Assembly: GCA_964481485.1 (NCBI GenBank)
Contig: CAYZVM010000090.1
Location: 1 to 22,715, forward strand
Length of the DNA stretch: 22,715 bases
Source of the DNA: M3007 sp964481485
Lineage (GTDB): Bacteria; Bacteroidota; Bacteroidia; Chitinophagales; Saprospiraceae
Direction of reading: 5' to 3'
Part shown: piece by piece, positions 7,118 to 14,025 of the stretch
Numbering within the stretch: the stretch's first letter is position 1
How the letters are laid out: each line of letters starts with the position of its first letter
Notes under the pieces: model-generated
Databases searched by the model: none
Told to the model about the DNA's origin: nothing
The model's input: only the letters and a program-made list of their open reading frames with translations
Translations under genes and position numbers: made by a program

Positions 7118-7642
7118 TCACTCTCTCGCCTTCTTGTACACCGGCACCGTCGAGCACGGCTCTCCGAACATAATGCTCAACGCCACGGGCTGCAATCGGC
7201 GCGTGATTTCGAGGTAGGCGGATGGTGGCACGGGTTTGTCGCTGCACCCTTTGATGACAATGCGTTTGCCTTCGTAGTCGTTGATATTCAGCGTGCTGAG
7301 TTTTTTCAGAAAAGCAATTTCGGCGAAAAGGTCGGGTGTCGTTTGGGCGATGTCGTTGGCAAAAGGCGCGGCGCAGGTAGCCACGAGCATATACGCCCAC
7401 ATCGGGATGATGGCATCGGCGGAGCAGAACACGGCGATGTTTTTACCCCGATATTGCGACCAGTCGTGTGCTTTCAAGGCTTCGCGGAAGTCTTTTTCCT
7501 TCAAAATCAATTCCATGAAAAGATAGTCCTTCAGGTCGAAGGGCACGACTTCGCCTACCGGGTAGATTTCCTCCAAATCAATGGTGACGAGGCCACTTTG
7601 GGCGACGCGGTTGACGAGCGGTTGTTCAAGCGTAGCTTCCAT
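7118..7642 (-). CDS. DUF2480 family protein
   Basis: A 174-residue cytoplasmic protein of the Bacteroidota-specific DUF2480 family. Typical blocks are LVNRVAQSGLVTIDLEEIYP (residues 9-28), LKDYLFMELILKEKDFREAL (37-56) and IVIKGCSDKPVPPSAYLEIT (about 127-146). Function is unknown to me; the conserved cysteine-containing GCSDKPVP segment is the most characteristic part. Start is ATG at 7640-7642, 44 bp after the scpB stop on the same strand, so cotranscription with scpB is likely. It converges with the broken toxin gene with only 11 bp between stops. Confidence 0.88.
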   Translation of the reverse strand: MEATLEQPLVNRVAQSGLVTIDLEEIYPVGEVVPFDLKDYLFMELILKEKDFREALKAHDWSQYRGKNIAVFCSADAIIPMWAYMLVATCAAPFANDIAQTTPDLFAEIAFLKKLSTLNINDYEGKRIVIKGCSDKPVPPSAYLEITRRLQPVALSIMFGEPCSTVPVYKKARE

Positions 7643-7686
7643 AAACGATGCATTGTGATTGGTTTAGAGTGGTTTAGAAAGTTTAG

Positions 7687-8262
7687 TCAATTGGCGGCGA
7701 TCACTTCCTCTGCCGTAGGTATTTCCCCCACCGAATTTTCCACTTCCTTGAAATCTTTGGGCTTCGGCAAGTCGCCCAAACTATTGATGCCCAGATAGTC
7801 CATGAATTTTTCGGAAGTGGCGTAAAGCAACGGGCGACCTGGGCCTTCGCTGCGACCGGCGATTGTAACAAGTTCTTTTTCCAAAAGTTTCTGGAGGGCG
7901 TAGTCACAGTTGACACCCCGGATTTCTTCAAGTTCGGAGCGGCTCACCGGTTGTTTGTAGGCGATGAGGGCGAGTGTCTCCATCGCGGCTTGGGAGAGGC
8001 GTTTTTTGGTGGTCTGTTTGAGGTGGATGGCGACCGTATTGTGGTACGCGCCTTTGGTGAGAAATTGCCACCCGCCGGCGATTTCCACGAGTTCAAACGC
8101 AAAATCATCTTGCGAAAACTGCTCCCGGATTTCGCCAATAGCTGCCAAAATATCTGCTTCCGGCACCTCCGTCTGCAAGGCTTCTTCCAAAACCGATTTT
8201 ATGTCCGCTGTCGCGATGGCCTGCGGCGAGGCAAAAACGAGGGCTTCGATGTGCTGCTTCAT
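7687..8262 (-). CDS. scpB: ScpB, SMC-Scp condensin subunit
   Basis: A 191-residue kite protein with two winged-helix domains (about residues 3-75 and 85-160). It pairs with ScpA to form the bacterial condensin with SMC, which organises and helps segregate the chromosome. Recognisable parts are MKQHIEALVFASPQAIATAD at the start, the central TKKRLSQAAMETLALIAYKQPVSRSELEEIRGVNCDYALQKLLEK region, and VTIAGRSEGPGRPLLYATSEKFMDYLGINSLGDLPK near the C-terminus, all hallmarks of ScpB. ATG at 8260-8262 is chosen: upstream in-frame sequence is not ScpB-like and a promoter box ends only 4 bp before this ATG. Neither scpA nor smc is in the window, as is common in Bacteroidota. Confidence 0.93.
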   Translation of the reverse strand: MKQHIEALVFASPQAIATADIKSVLEEALQTEVPEADILAAIGEIREQFSQDDFAFELVEIAGGWQFLTKGAYHNTVAIHLKQTTKKRLSQAAMETLALIAYKQPVSRSELEEIRGVNCDYALQKLLEKELVTIAGRSEGPGRPLLYATSEKFMDYLGINSLGDLPKPKDFKEVENSVGEIPTAEEVIAAN

Positions 8263-8266
8263 AGGG

Positions 8267-8274
8267 CAAAGGTA
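8267..8274 (-). promoter_or_regulatory. scpB: Predicted -7 box (TACCTTTG) directly before scpB
   Basis: On the minus strand TACCTTTG is a full TAnnTTTG match and ends only 4 bp (CCCT) before the scpB ATG. If used, transcription would start at or just inside the start codon, giving a leaderless or nearly leaderless mRNA. No good -33 TTTG is visible. Confidence 0.45.
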
Positions 8275-8307
8275 AAAATGGAGATTGGTAGTTTGGCGAT
8301 TGGTTGT

Positions 8308-8373
8308 TTGGGATAAAAAAACGGCAGCCATTTCGCACAGGAAATGGCCGCCGTCGTGATTTTTTATCCCAAA
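8308..8373 (-). terminator. Strong hairpin terminator after the DUF4382 gene
   Basis: A long inverted repeat: 14-bp arms (8321-8334 and 8341-8354, one mismatch) around a 6-nt loop, flanked by matching outer arms TTTGGGATAAAAAA and TTTTTTATCCCAAA. T-runs occur on both strands, so it can act in both directions; its natural role is ending the minus-strand DUF4382 transcript whose stop lies 6 bp away. Confidence 0.8.
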
Positions 8374-8378
8374 CTTGG

Positions 8379-8891
8379 TCAGTCTTTTATTTTGATGACC
8401 GGCTTTAAAATGTAGCCGCCGTTGCCGGTTTCGACGATGGACTGTTCGGCATCGAAGTCCAGCACGAGGGTGTTGATGTCAAGATTCAGCGATTTGTCAA
8501 TCTTGATTTTCAGCCCCGATTGTTGGGCGCTGGGTGTTTGCAATGCGTGCAACACGCTGTCCACCATCACCGAGTTGTCGTCGCCGAGTATAAAGCGGAC
8601 TTCTTTGAGCGTGTCGGAAGATACTGTGCCGGTGGCGAGCAGTGTGTCCACGCCATTTTGGAAGTCAAGCAGGTTGTAAATGCCCGCATTGGTGTTCAGC
8701 GTAACCCATTGGGCGGTGTCGCTGGCAGATTTGATGCGGACTTCCTTAATGTCCACGTTCACCTGTTGATAGTCGCCGGGACCGTCGGTGAGGCGGATAT
8801 TGAGGGTGACGGAGCCTTTGTCGTCGTCTTTTTTGCAAGCAATGAAAGCGAAAAGGCCGAAGGCAATTGTGATTAACAGTGTTTTTTTCAT
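8379..8891 (-). CDS. DUF4382 domain lipoprotein
   Basis: A 170-residue lipoprotein. Residues 1-18 are a type II signal peptide with the lipobox FIAC (Cys19), followed by KKDDDKGS; the acidic residues right after the cysteine are usual for Bacteroidota lipoproteins, which may be surface-exposed. The mature part is a DUF4382 domain: LNIRLTDGPGDYQQVNVDIKEVRI near its start, a middle segment LRFILG-like (KEVRFILGDDNSV), and FDAEQSIVETGNGGYILKPVIK at the end. The function is unknown; the fold is an immunoglobulin-like beta sandwich as far as known for the family. ATG at 8889-8891 is chosen because the signal peptide starts there; an in-frame start further up adds a non-conserved stretch. Confidence 0.85.
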   Translation of the reverse strand: MKKTLLITIAFGLFAFIACKKDDDKGSVTLNIRLTDGPGDYQQVNVDIKEVRIKSASDTAQWVTLNTNAGIYNLLDFQNGVDTLLATGTVSSDTLKEVRFILGDDNSVMVDSVLHALQTPSAQQSGLKIKIDKSLNLDINTLVLDFDAEQSIVETGNGGYILKPVIKIKD

Positions 8892-9000
8892 GTTTAAAAA
8901 CAAGTTGTCGTTAAAAAAATCGGATGCTGGAAATGGATTATCAATGGTGTTCAGACACCGGCGAATTGCCCCCAAAACGGCGTTGAGGTTGAAATATTTT

Positions 9001-9050
9001 TACAAAAACAAAAAACGGCTGCCCCCACTTTTTATGGGAACAGCCGTTTT
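9001..9050 (-). terminator. Rho-independent terminator-like hairpin upstream of DUF4382
   Basis: On the minus strand, AAAACGGCTG and CAGCCGTTTT form a 10-bp stem with inner CCCA/TGGG pairing, followed by TTTGTTTTTG. It is a canonical intrinsic terminator pointing away from rpmH but lies about 90 bp past the hairpin that already ends rpmH, with no gene between. It could be a back-up terminator or a leader attenuator for the DUF4382 gene 120 bp downstream. Confidence 0.65.
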
Positions 9051-9141
9051 CGGCGGTAGTTTTTTGAGCAAAAAGACATTACGAGTGCTGAAAAAATATC
9101 AACTCAACGGAAATTATTTCGCTGCCACGTCCCCGGTCAGA

Positions 9142-9184
9142 GCCAAAAAACAACATGAGCCATCCCCAACAAAGGGAATGACTC
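9142..9184 (-). terminator. rpmH: Rho-independent terminator of rpmH
   Basis: On the minus strand GAGTCATTCCC and GGGGATGGCTC pair over 11 bp (two G-U pairs) around a 6-nt loop (hairpin at 9157-9184), followed by ATGTTGTTTTTT. It begins about 70 bp after the rpmH stop. Confidence 0.65.
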
Positions 9185-9256
9185 ACGTTTGCCTTAAAAT
9201 CAGCAAGGAATGGCGACGGTTTGCTGCCAATCGCCACTGTTCCCGACAATCGGGAT

Positions 9257-9412
9257 TTATTTCAGGCGGCGTTCGTCGGATACGCTGAGTTTCTTGCGAC
9301 CCTGCTTGCGACGGCGCGAGATGAGTTTGCGGCCGTTTTTGGTCGCCATGCGCTCACGAAAGCCGTGCTTGTTCTTGCGGGCGCGGCGGGAAGGTTGATA
9401 GGTACGTTTCAT
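9257..9412 (-). CDS. rpmH: Large ribosomal subunit protein bL34
   Basis: A 51-residue, extremely basic protein read on the minus strand: it begins MKRTYQPSRRARKNKHGFRE, continues with RMATKNGRKLISRRRKQGRK and ends KLSVSDERRLK. This is the textbook bL34 pattern (MKRTYQPS...R.KHGFR.RM.T..GR..L..RR.KGR). It is a structural protein of the 50S subunit. In many bacteria rpmH lies next to rnpA near the origin; here neither rnpA nor dnaA is adjacent, as is usual in Bacteroidota. Start is ATG at 9410-9412, stop TAA at 9257-9259; it has its own promoter and terminator, so it is monocistronic. Confidence 0.97.
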   Translation of the reverse strand: MKRTYQPSRRARKNKHGFRERMATKNGRKLISRRRKQGRKKLSVSDERRLK

Positions 9413-9459
9413 CGCTTATCGAAAAGTAAAGAATGTGCTGCAATTCAAAAATTGGAGCG

Positions 9460-9489
9460 CAAAGGTAATTTGCTTTCTCAAAAATCAAA
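9460..9489 (-). promoter_or_regulatory. rpmH: Bacteroidota promoter of rpmH
   Basis: On the minus strand a -33 box TTTG (9489-9486) and a -7 box TACCTTTG (9467-9460) are separated by 18 bp, a full match to the sigma-ABfr consensus TTTG-N(about 19)-TAnnTTTG. The predicted start leaves a leader of roughly 40 nt before the rpmH ATG. This is the best-formed promoter in the window. Confidence 0.8.
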
Positions 9490-9490
9490 G

Positions 9491-9837
9491 CACCGTATTT
9501 ACAATTTTCAGAAAATAAGATGCTGGCTCAAAAGAAAAGCGATTCTACCGCCTGCCGTATCTCCATTCCACGCCGACGCAACCTTTGCCTGCCAAGGTTG
9601 ACTTTTATCGCCGAACAGCCGCGGATGATAGGCACTCGGCACCCTGCGGGGGATGGATGCAACAAAATACCCGCATTTTGCACCATTGACATACCAAACG
9701 GCAAATGACAACAGTTTGCCACCGTCGGTAGCCCGATGGGTCTTTTTGGTCTAAACCCCTGAACCCGTTTGTGGTCGCCCCGCCATTTTTGCCCCGACAA
9801 TCTTCGAAAAACAACAAAACTACTTGCTCTCAACTTT
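9491..9837. other. Intergenic region upstream of the outer membrane receptor gene
   Basis: About 350 bp between divergent rpmH and the receptor gene. No gene was recognised: minus-strand frames here are open but have no family resemblance and overlap the receptor gene. Several small hairpins are seen on the plus strand: CAACCTT/AAGGTTG near 9579-9601, TGCGGG/CCCGCA near 9645-9675, and GGCAAA/TTTGCC near 9701-9721. No TAnnTTTG box was found for the receptor gene. Confidence 0.4.
9721..9748 (+). terminator. Weak terminator-like hairpin in the receptor leader
   Basis: An imperfect stem (ACCGTCGG with CCCGATGGGT, one bulge) followed by CTTTTTGG on the plus strand, about 90 bp before the receptor ATG. 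It could be an attenuator or the end of a short non-coding transcript, but the stem is imperfect. Confidence 0.3.
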
Positions 9838-12648
9838 ATGCACAAACACCTCCTGCTTCCCGCCTTGCTGTTTTTCAGCATCCTTCTTTCCGCACAAAAT
9901 CCTTCTCGCGTCACCATCAAAGGCATCGTCGTGGATTCGACTGGCGAAGAAATCGTATTGCCGACCATCATGCTGTTGACCCCGGAAGATTCTACGCTCG
10001 TCAATTTTACGCGCGGCGACGACAAAGGTTCTTTTCAATTGAAAAATGTAAAAAACCAACCTTATTTGCTCAAAATCTCCTACGTCGGGTATTTGCCCCT
10101 GCAAATCCGAATCGAACCCTCGGCCACTGCTGTCAACGATTTGGGCGCGCTGCAAATCAAACCTATCACGACCGAACTGCTTGAGGTGGTGGTGAAAGCC
10201 GCCAAAGCGACCCTGAGCATTCGCGGCGACACCATCGAGTACGATGCGTCCTCGTTCAAAGTGCCGCCCGGCTCCACGGTGGAAGATTTGCTGCGCCGAT
10301 TGCCCGGCATCGAGGTAGATGCCGACGGCAATATCCGGGCGCAAGGCAGGGACGTAAAACGGGTGTATGTGGACGGCAAGACCTTTTTTGGCGACGACCC
10401 AAAAGCGGCGACGAAGAATCTCGGCGCGGAGACGCTTTCTAAAATACAGGTCTATAACGAGCAGTCCGAGCAGTCCAGATTGACCGGCGTGGACGACGGC
10501 AAAAAAGAAAAAGCCATGAACCTGGAGTTGAAAGAAGAGTTCAAAAAAGGCTCTTTTGGCAAAATCACCGGCGCGGTCGGCACAGAAGACCGTTGGGCGG
10601 GCCGGGGCAATTTCAACAAGTTCAATTCAAAAGAGCAACTTTCCTTTATCGGCTATGCCAACAATATCAACCAAACGGGCGTGAACTGGGAGGACTACGG
10701 CGAGTTCAAGGGACAAAGCACGTTCAGCGATTTCGACAATGGCGACTTTGGGTTCAGCGGCGGCGGGCGCAATTTTTATTTCGGCGGCGACGATTCTCCG
10801 CTCAACAATTTCGACGGGCGCGGATTCACAAAAAACCACGGCGGCGGCGCAAACTACAATTTTGACAACAAAAAAGCCAAGTTCAACGCCAGCTATTTTT
10901 ACAACCAGACAGCGCTCAACCTCGACCAATTCACCGAACGCCAAACACTCGTGGGCGAAGGCAACTCTTTTTTCAACTCCGATACGACGGGCAGGTACGA
11001 ATTTCGCCGCAACCACAGCCTCAACACCCGTTTTGAAAAAGACTTGGACTCCAACAACATTTTGATAATCAAAGCCCAAACTCGGATCGGCCATTCCGAT
11101 GCTAACAATCTGCAGTCGCAATATTTCTCCAACGAAAGCGGAACCCCGACGAACCGCCTGAGCACGGACAACGGCAATATTTTGGACTCTTGGCGGCTGA
11201 CGAGTTCTGCCATTTTTCGCCACCGATTCAAGAAAAAAGGCCGCTCTTTTGCCGTCAGCGCGGGCTACAACAACAGCCGCTCGGACGGTACGGAAGACCT
11301 TTATTCTTTCAACTATTTCTTCGCCCCAGACTCTTCCCTGCAAATCCGCCAGATGAATGTCGGCGAAAACACGGCTTCTCAAGTCAAATCAAGTTTGCTT
11401 TTCACCGAGCCGCTGTCGAAAAAATGGTTTTGGGAGACGTTTTACAATTTCAGCAGTGCCAACAACAAAGTGGACCGCCAAGTGGCCGACCCCGAAACCA
11501 ACGGCCAACGCATTGACAGTTTGAGCATTTTTTACAACAACGACATCCTCTACAACCGCTTTGGCTCCAGTATCCGCTATTCGCACGAGGGGCTGAATGC
11601 GTCGGTGGGTGCGGCGGCACAACAACTCAAACTGACCGGCGAATATGCCCGCGACCCCAACGCGCCGCTGCTCACGCCGCCCATCGAACGGACTTTCACC
11701 AATTTCACCCCGAACCTCGACATCAACTACGAGTTCCCCAGCAATATCTGGCTGGGCATGAACTACGGCTACAGCATTCGCGAACCGCAACTCAACGACC
11801 TCCAGCCCGTGCCCAATGTGAACAACCCGCTTTTCCGCACGGAGGGTAACCCCAACCTCGGGCCAGAGCGCAGCCACAGCCTCGGCCTCAACCTTAACTA
11901 TTGGAATGCTGCCGCGCTTAGCAACGTCGGCATCGGCGCAGACTTCGATATTTTTGACAGCCAAATTGTTTACAATCAAACGATTGAGGTCATTGACAGT
12001 GTCGGTGTCCGCACCACCACGCGACCCGACAACGTGTCGGGCGGGCGCAGGTTCAATGCCTACATGTGGTCAAATTTTCCCATCGTAAAAACCAAATTGA
12101 CCATGAACATCAACCCCAACATCAATATCGGCAACACGCCCGCCTTCGTCAACGGGGTGGAAAATGACACGCGCAACGAGGGCTACAACCTGCGCGTGGG
12201 CTTCAACTTTACCCCAAGTCCCAAACTCATTCTCGGGCTGAACGGCAGGTTGGGTTTCAACAACGTGACCTATTCGATAGAAGCGAGGCAAAACCAGAAA
12301 ATCAAAAATCACGGCTCCGATGCGTCCATCAAATGGCAATTTGCCGACAAGTTCTTTTTGGAAAGCAATTTCAACTACTCCATTTATCGCAACGACCGCT
12401 TCGGCTTCGACCGCGACATCCCGATTTGGAACGCTTCTTTGCGCCGCCTTTTGGGCAAAAACAATCGAATCGAAATCCGCCTCGCAGCATTTGACCTGCT
12501 CAACCGCCGCGTCAGCATCACCCAAAGCGGTTCGCAGAACTTTGTCGTCCGCAACATCGCCCCCACGCTGGCGCGGTATTTCATGCTGAGCGCGACGTAC
12601 AATATGCGGGGATATGAAAACAAATTGAGCAAAAATAATTGGTGGTAA
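9838..12648 (+). CDS. TonB-receptor-like outer membrane protein (CarboxypepD_reg + OMP_b-brl_3)
   Basis: A 936-residue outer membrane protein. Residues 1-19 are a signal peptide ending SILLSAQ. Residues about 24-105 form the N-terminal CarboxypepD_reg-like beta-sandwich (VTIKGIVVDSTGEEIVLPTI ... LLKISYVGYLPLQI). A plug-like domain follows (about 115-230: GDTIEYDASSFKVPPGSTVE, LLRRLPGIEVDADG, VYVDGKTFFGDDPKAATKNL), and then a large barrel (about 240-936) rich in aromatic, Asn and Gly strands with the linker DLQPVPNVNNPLFRTEGNPN typical of the OMP_b-brl_3 family. Such proteins resemble TonB-dependent receptors and are thought to move ligands or peptides across the outer membrane; the ligand is unknown. 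Glycine-rich loops (FSGGGRNFYFGG, KNHGGGANYNF) are notable. ATG at 9838 is chosen because the signal peptide starts there. It is followed by the GLPGLI gene. Confidence 0.92.
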   Translation: MHKHLLLPALLFFSILLSAQNPSRVTIKGIVVDSTGEEIVLPTIMLLTPEDSTLVNFTRGDDKGSFQLKNVKNQPYLLKISYVGYLPLQIRIEPSATAVNDLGALQIKPITTELLEVVVKAAKATLSIRGDTIEYDASSFKVPPGSTVEDLLRRLPGIEVDADGNIRAQGRDVKRVYVDGKTFFGDDPKAATKNLGAETLSKIQVYNEQSEQSRLTGVDDGKKEKAMNLELKEEFKKGSFGKITGAVGTEDRWAGRGNFNKFNSKEQLSFIGYANNINQTGVNWEDYGEFKGQSTFSDFDNGDFGFSGGGRNFYFGGDDSPLNNFDGRGFTKNHGGGANYNFDNKKAKFNASYFYNQTALNLDQFTERQTLVGEGNSFFNSDTTGRYEFRRNHSLNTRFEKDLDSNNILIIKAQTRIGHSDANNLQSQYFSNESGTPTNRLSTDNGNILDSWRLTSSAIFRHRFKKKGRSFAVSAGYNNSRSDGTEDLYSFNYFFAPDSSLQIRQMNVGENTASQVKSSLLFTEPLSKKWFWETFYNFSSANNKVDRQVADPETNGQRIDSLSIFYNNDILYNRFGSSIRYSHEGLNASVGAAAQQLKLTGEYARDPNAPLLTPPIERTFTNFTPNLDINYEFPSNIWLGMNYGYSIREPQLNDLQPVPNVNNPLFRTEGNPNLGPERSHSLGLNLNYWNAAALSNVGIGADFDIFDSQIVYNQTIEVIDSVGVRTTTRPDNVSGGRRFNAYMWSNFPIVKTKLTMNINPNINIGNTPAFVNGVENDTRNEGYNLRVGFNFTPSPKLILGLNGRLGFNNVTYSIEARQNQKIKNHGSDASIKWQFADKFFLESNFNYSIYRNDRFGFDRDIPIWNASLRRLLGKNNRIEIRLAAFDLLNRRVSITQSGSQNFVVRNIAPTLARYFMLSATYNMRGYENKLSKNNWW

Positions 12649-12653
12649 TGTGG

Positions 12654-12733
12654 GGTTTCTGGTTTCTGGTTGCTGGTTTCTGGTTGCGGGTTTTTGGTTG
12701 CGGCTACTTTTTGTCTTTCCGCAAGAATCCGTC
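12654..12733 (+). repeat. Heptad word array plus AATCCGTC core, one-sided
   Basis: Seven consecutive 7-bp words starting with GGTT (GGTTTCT, GGTTGCT, GGTTGCG, GGTTTTT and so on) run from 12654 to 12702, beginning 6 bp after the receptor stop codon. AATCCGTC follows at 12726-12733, the same octamer as in the elements at 462 and 13596. No inverted right arm is present. The reading frame from 12650 that would extend the GLPGLI gene upstream is just this array being read. Confidence 0.7.
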
Positions 12734-12805
12734 CGCTCTGATTCAGCTCGCTGCATACTTACTTCGGCATTCAATATTCCTTGCTCATACACGATATTAA
12801 AAATC

Positions 12806-13564
12806 ATGAAAAAAATACTGCTTTTCATAGCCTTTCTCTTCCCTCTCCTTGCTTCCGCTCAAGATGAGCAGCCGCCGCTCGAAGGCTACATCCGTTACCT
12901 CATTGTCCACAACTGGACAAAGAAAATGGCGGCGGTGGACTACCTTAGCCAGCAGCGCAAAGAACGCGTCGCTTATATGTGGGGCAACCGCTCCGAATGG
13001 AAGATGTACGCCAATTTTTACTTCACGCCCACCGCAAGCCGCTACGAGGACTCGGACGAATCTGCCGAAGCCGACGACGAGGGCTACTCTTGGCGTAAAG
13101 ACTTGTACCAAATCAAGCGCGATTTTGAGAAAAACGCCACTTACGACGCGATGGAACTGCTCGGCAAAAAGTACATCGTGGAAGATTCACTTGTGATGCC
13201 GCAGTGGAAAATCCACAACGACCTCAAAGAAGTAGCCGGGCATCTTTGTATGAAAGCCTTTTGGCAGGACACGGTGAAACAACAGAAAGTAGTCGCGTGG
13301 TTTGCACAGGACATCCCGCACAGCGGCGGGCCCGAGCGTTTTTGTGGATTGCCCGGCATGATACTCGAAGTGGACGTGAACGACGGCGGCATGGTCATCA
13401 CCGCCGACAAAATCGAACTGAAAAAACTCACCAACGAACTGGAACTGCCCAAAAAGGTAAAAGGGAAAAAAATTACCGAGGCGGAGTATCAAGGCATTTT
13501 AAGAAAGCACATGGAGGAAAGGCGAAAAGCAGAAGAGCCGTATTTTTGGGGAATACGGTATTGA
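12806..13564 (+). CDS. GLPGLI family secreted protein
   Basis: A 252-residue protein with a signal peptide (residues 1-19, MKKILLFIAFLFPLLASAQ). The family signature is clear in FCGLPGMILEVDVNDGG (about residues 179-195; family name motif GLPGLI), preceded by the usual KAFWQDTVKQQKVVAWFAQD segment, where an ATA-FGG-like 'transformation to the motif' precedes it. GLPGLI proteins are Bacteroidota-specific, exported, of unknown function, and often encoded beside OMP_b-brl_3 receptors, as here. ATG at 12806 is chosen because the signal peptide starts there; the in-frame extension upstream is repeat sequence. The C-terminus is charged (KKHMEERRKAEEPYFWGIRY region). A strong terminator follows about 100 bp downstream. 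Confidence 0.9.
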   Translation: MKKILLFIAFLFPLLASAQDEQPPLEGYIRYLIVHNWTKKMAAVDYLSQQRKERVAYMWGNRSEWKMYANFYFTPTASRYEDSDESAEADDEGYSWRKDLYQIKRDFEKNATYDAMELLGKKYIVEDSLVMPQWKIHNDLKEVAGHLCMKAFWQDTVKQQKVVAWFAQDIPHSGGPERFCGLPGMILEVDVNDGGMVITADKIELKKLTNELELPKKVKGKKITEAEYQGILRKHMEERRKAEEPYFWGIRY

Positions 13565-13580
13565 TTTTCAGACAATAAAT

Positions 13581-13652
13581 TTGTCATTCTGTCGGAATCC
13601 GTCCAATCTGCGAGGGTACTCTACGAATGGATAGATTTCTACATGATGACAA
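13581..13652. repeat. Imperfect palindromic dispersed-repeat-like element
   Basis: The ends TTGTCATTCTGTCGGAATCC and the inverse of GGATAGATTTCTACATGATG pair at 17 of 24 positions, so the 72-bp element can fold into a hairpin. Its centre has AATCCGTC (13596-13603) and GTACTCT (13616-13622), the same two blocks found in the core of the element at 404-528. It lies between the GLPGLI stop codon and that gene's terminator. Confidence 0.55.
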
Positions 13653-13662
13653 AAAAGTGTTG

Positions 13663-13703
13663 CCGCCCGGCGAGATTCGTTCTCGCTGGGCGGTTTTCTT
13701 TTG
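13663..13703 (+). terminator. Strong rho-independent terminator after the GLPGLI gene
   Basis: A 12-bp stem (CCGCCCGGCGAG with CTCGCTGGGCGG, one G-U pair) around a 7-nt loop, followed by TTTTCTTTTG. It ends the receptor-GLPGLI transcript and isolates the dcw cluster from upstream reading. Confidence 0.9.
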
Positions 13704-13741
13704 CCTCCTTCCCACTTTTCTACACTGGCGCAGTGATTATG

Positions 13742-13766
13742 CCCACATCGTTTCCACATTTTCCCA
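13742..13766 (-). promoter_or_regulatory. Inverted upstream copy of the MraZ-type boxes
   Basis: On the minus strand, TGGGA (13766-13762), 5 bp, TGGAA (13756-13752), 6 bp, TGGG (13745-13742). The 13 bases TGGGAAAATGTGG are identical to the promoter-proximal pair at 13995-14007. A candidate second MraZ operator, opposite in orientation and 229 bp upstream. Confidence 0.45.
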
Positions 13767-13960
13767 CAGTTTCGCTAGCAGTTCGATTTTTCAGAAAAAA
13801 AGCCGCTATTTTTTAAAGCAAATCTCCCTTTTTACAAGGCCCGCGTTCTCAGTTTTTGCCTGCAACTTTCCACTCAGCCAATTTTTTCTCAAATTTTAAC
13901 ATCTTTTATTTTTTATTTAAAACATTGAAAATCAAATTTTTAAAATTTTAAATGAAAAAA

Positions 13961-13989
13961 TTGTGACAAAAAAATGAAAATTTGTGTCA
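13961..13989 (+). promoter_or_regulatory. Direct repeat TTGTGACA / TTGTGTCA upstream of the mraZ promoter
   Basis: TTGTGACA at 13961-13968 and TTGTGTCA at 13982-13989 differ by one base and are 21 bp apart, two turns of the helix, directly upstream of the TGGGA boxes. TGACA and TGTCA also form an inverted pair. This is the arrangement expected of a dimeric regulator site; the regulator is unknown. Confidence 0.35.
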
Positions 13990-13994
13990 TTAAA

Positions 13995-14025
13995 TGGGAA
14001 AATGTGGGAAAAGAATCTACATTTG
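13995..14025 (+). promoter_or_regulatory. mraZ: mraZ promoter with tandem MraZ boxes
   Basis: TGGGA at 13995-13999 and TGGGA at 14005-14009 are separated by 5 bp, the spacing reported for E. coli MraZ, which binds tandem TGGGN repeats. The -7 box TACATTTG (14018-14025) is a full TAnnTTTG match, and the boxes occupy the place where the -33 element should be. MraZ binding there would block RNA polymerase, so autorepression of the dcw cluster is predicted. Confidence 0.7.

Noticed and set aside
9579..9748. Possible SRP RNA, 6S RNA or tmRNA
   Set aside because: No conserved SRP tetraloop region, no tmRNA CCA end or tag reading frame, and no long 6S-like closing helix could be built by eye.
9528..10025. 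Minus-strand frame (165 aa) upstream of rpmH, considered as a possible rnpA or other partner gene
   Set aside because: It has no RnpA motif, overlaps the receptor gene start, and rpmH has its own promoter downstream of it.
12650..12805. N-terminal extension of the GLPGLI gene
   Set aside because: It translates a heptad array; the signal peptide starts at the ATG at 12806.
13627..13899. 90-codon plus-strand frame after the GLPGLI gene
   Set aside because: It runs through a terminator hairpin and AT-rich promoter DNA and has no family resemblance.
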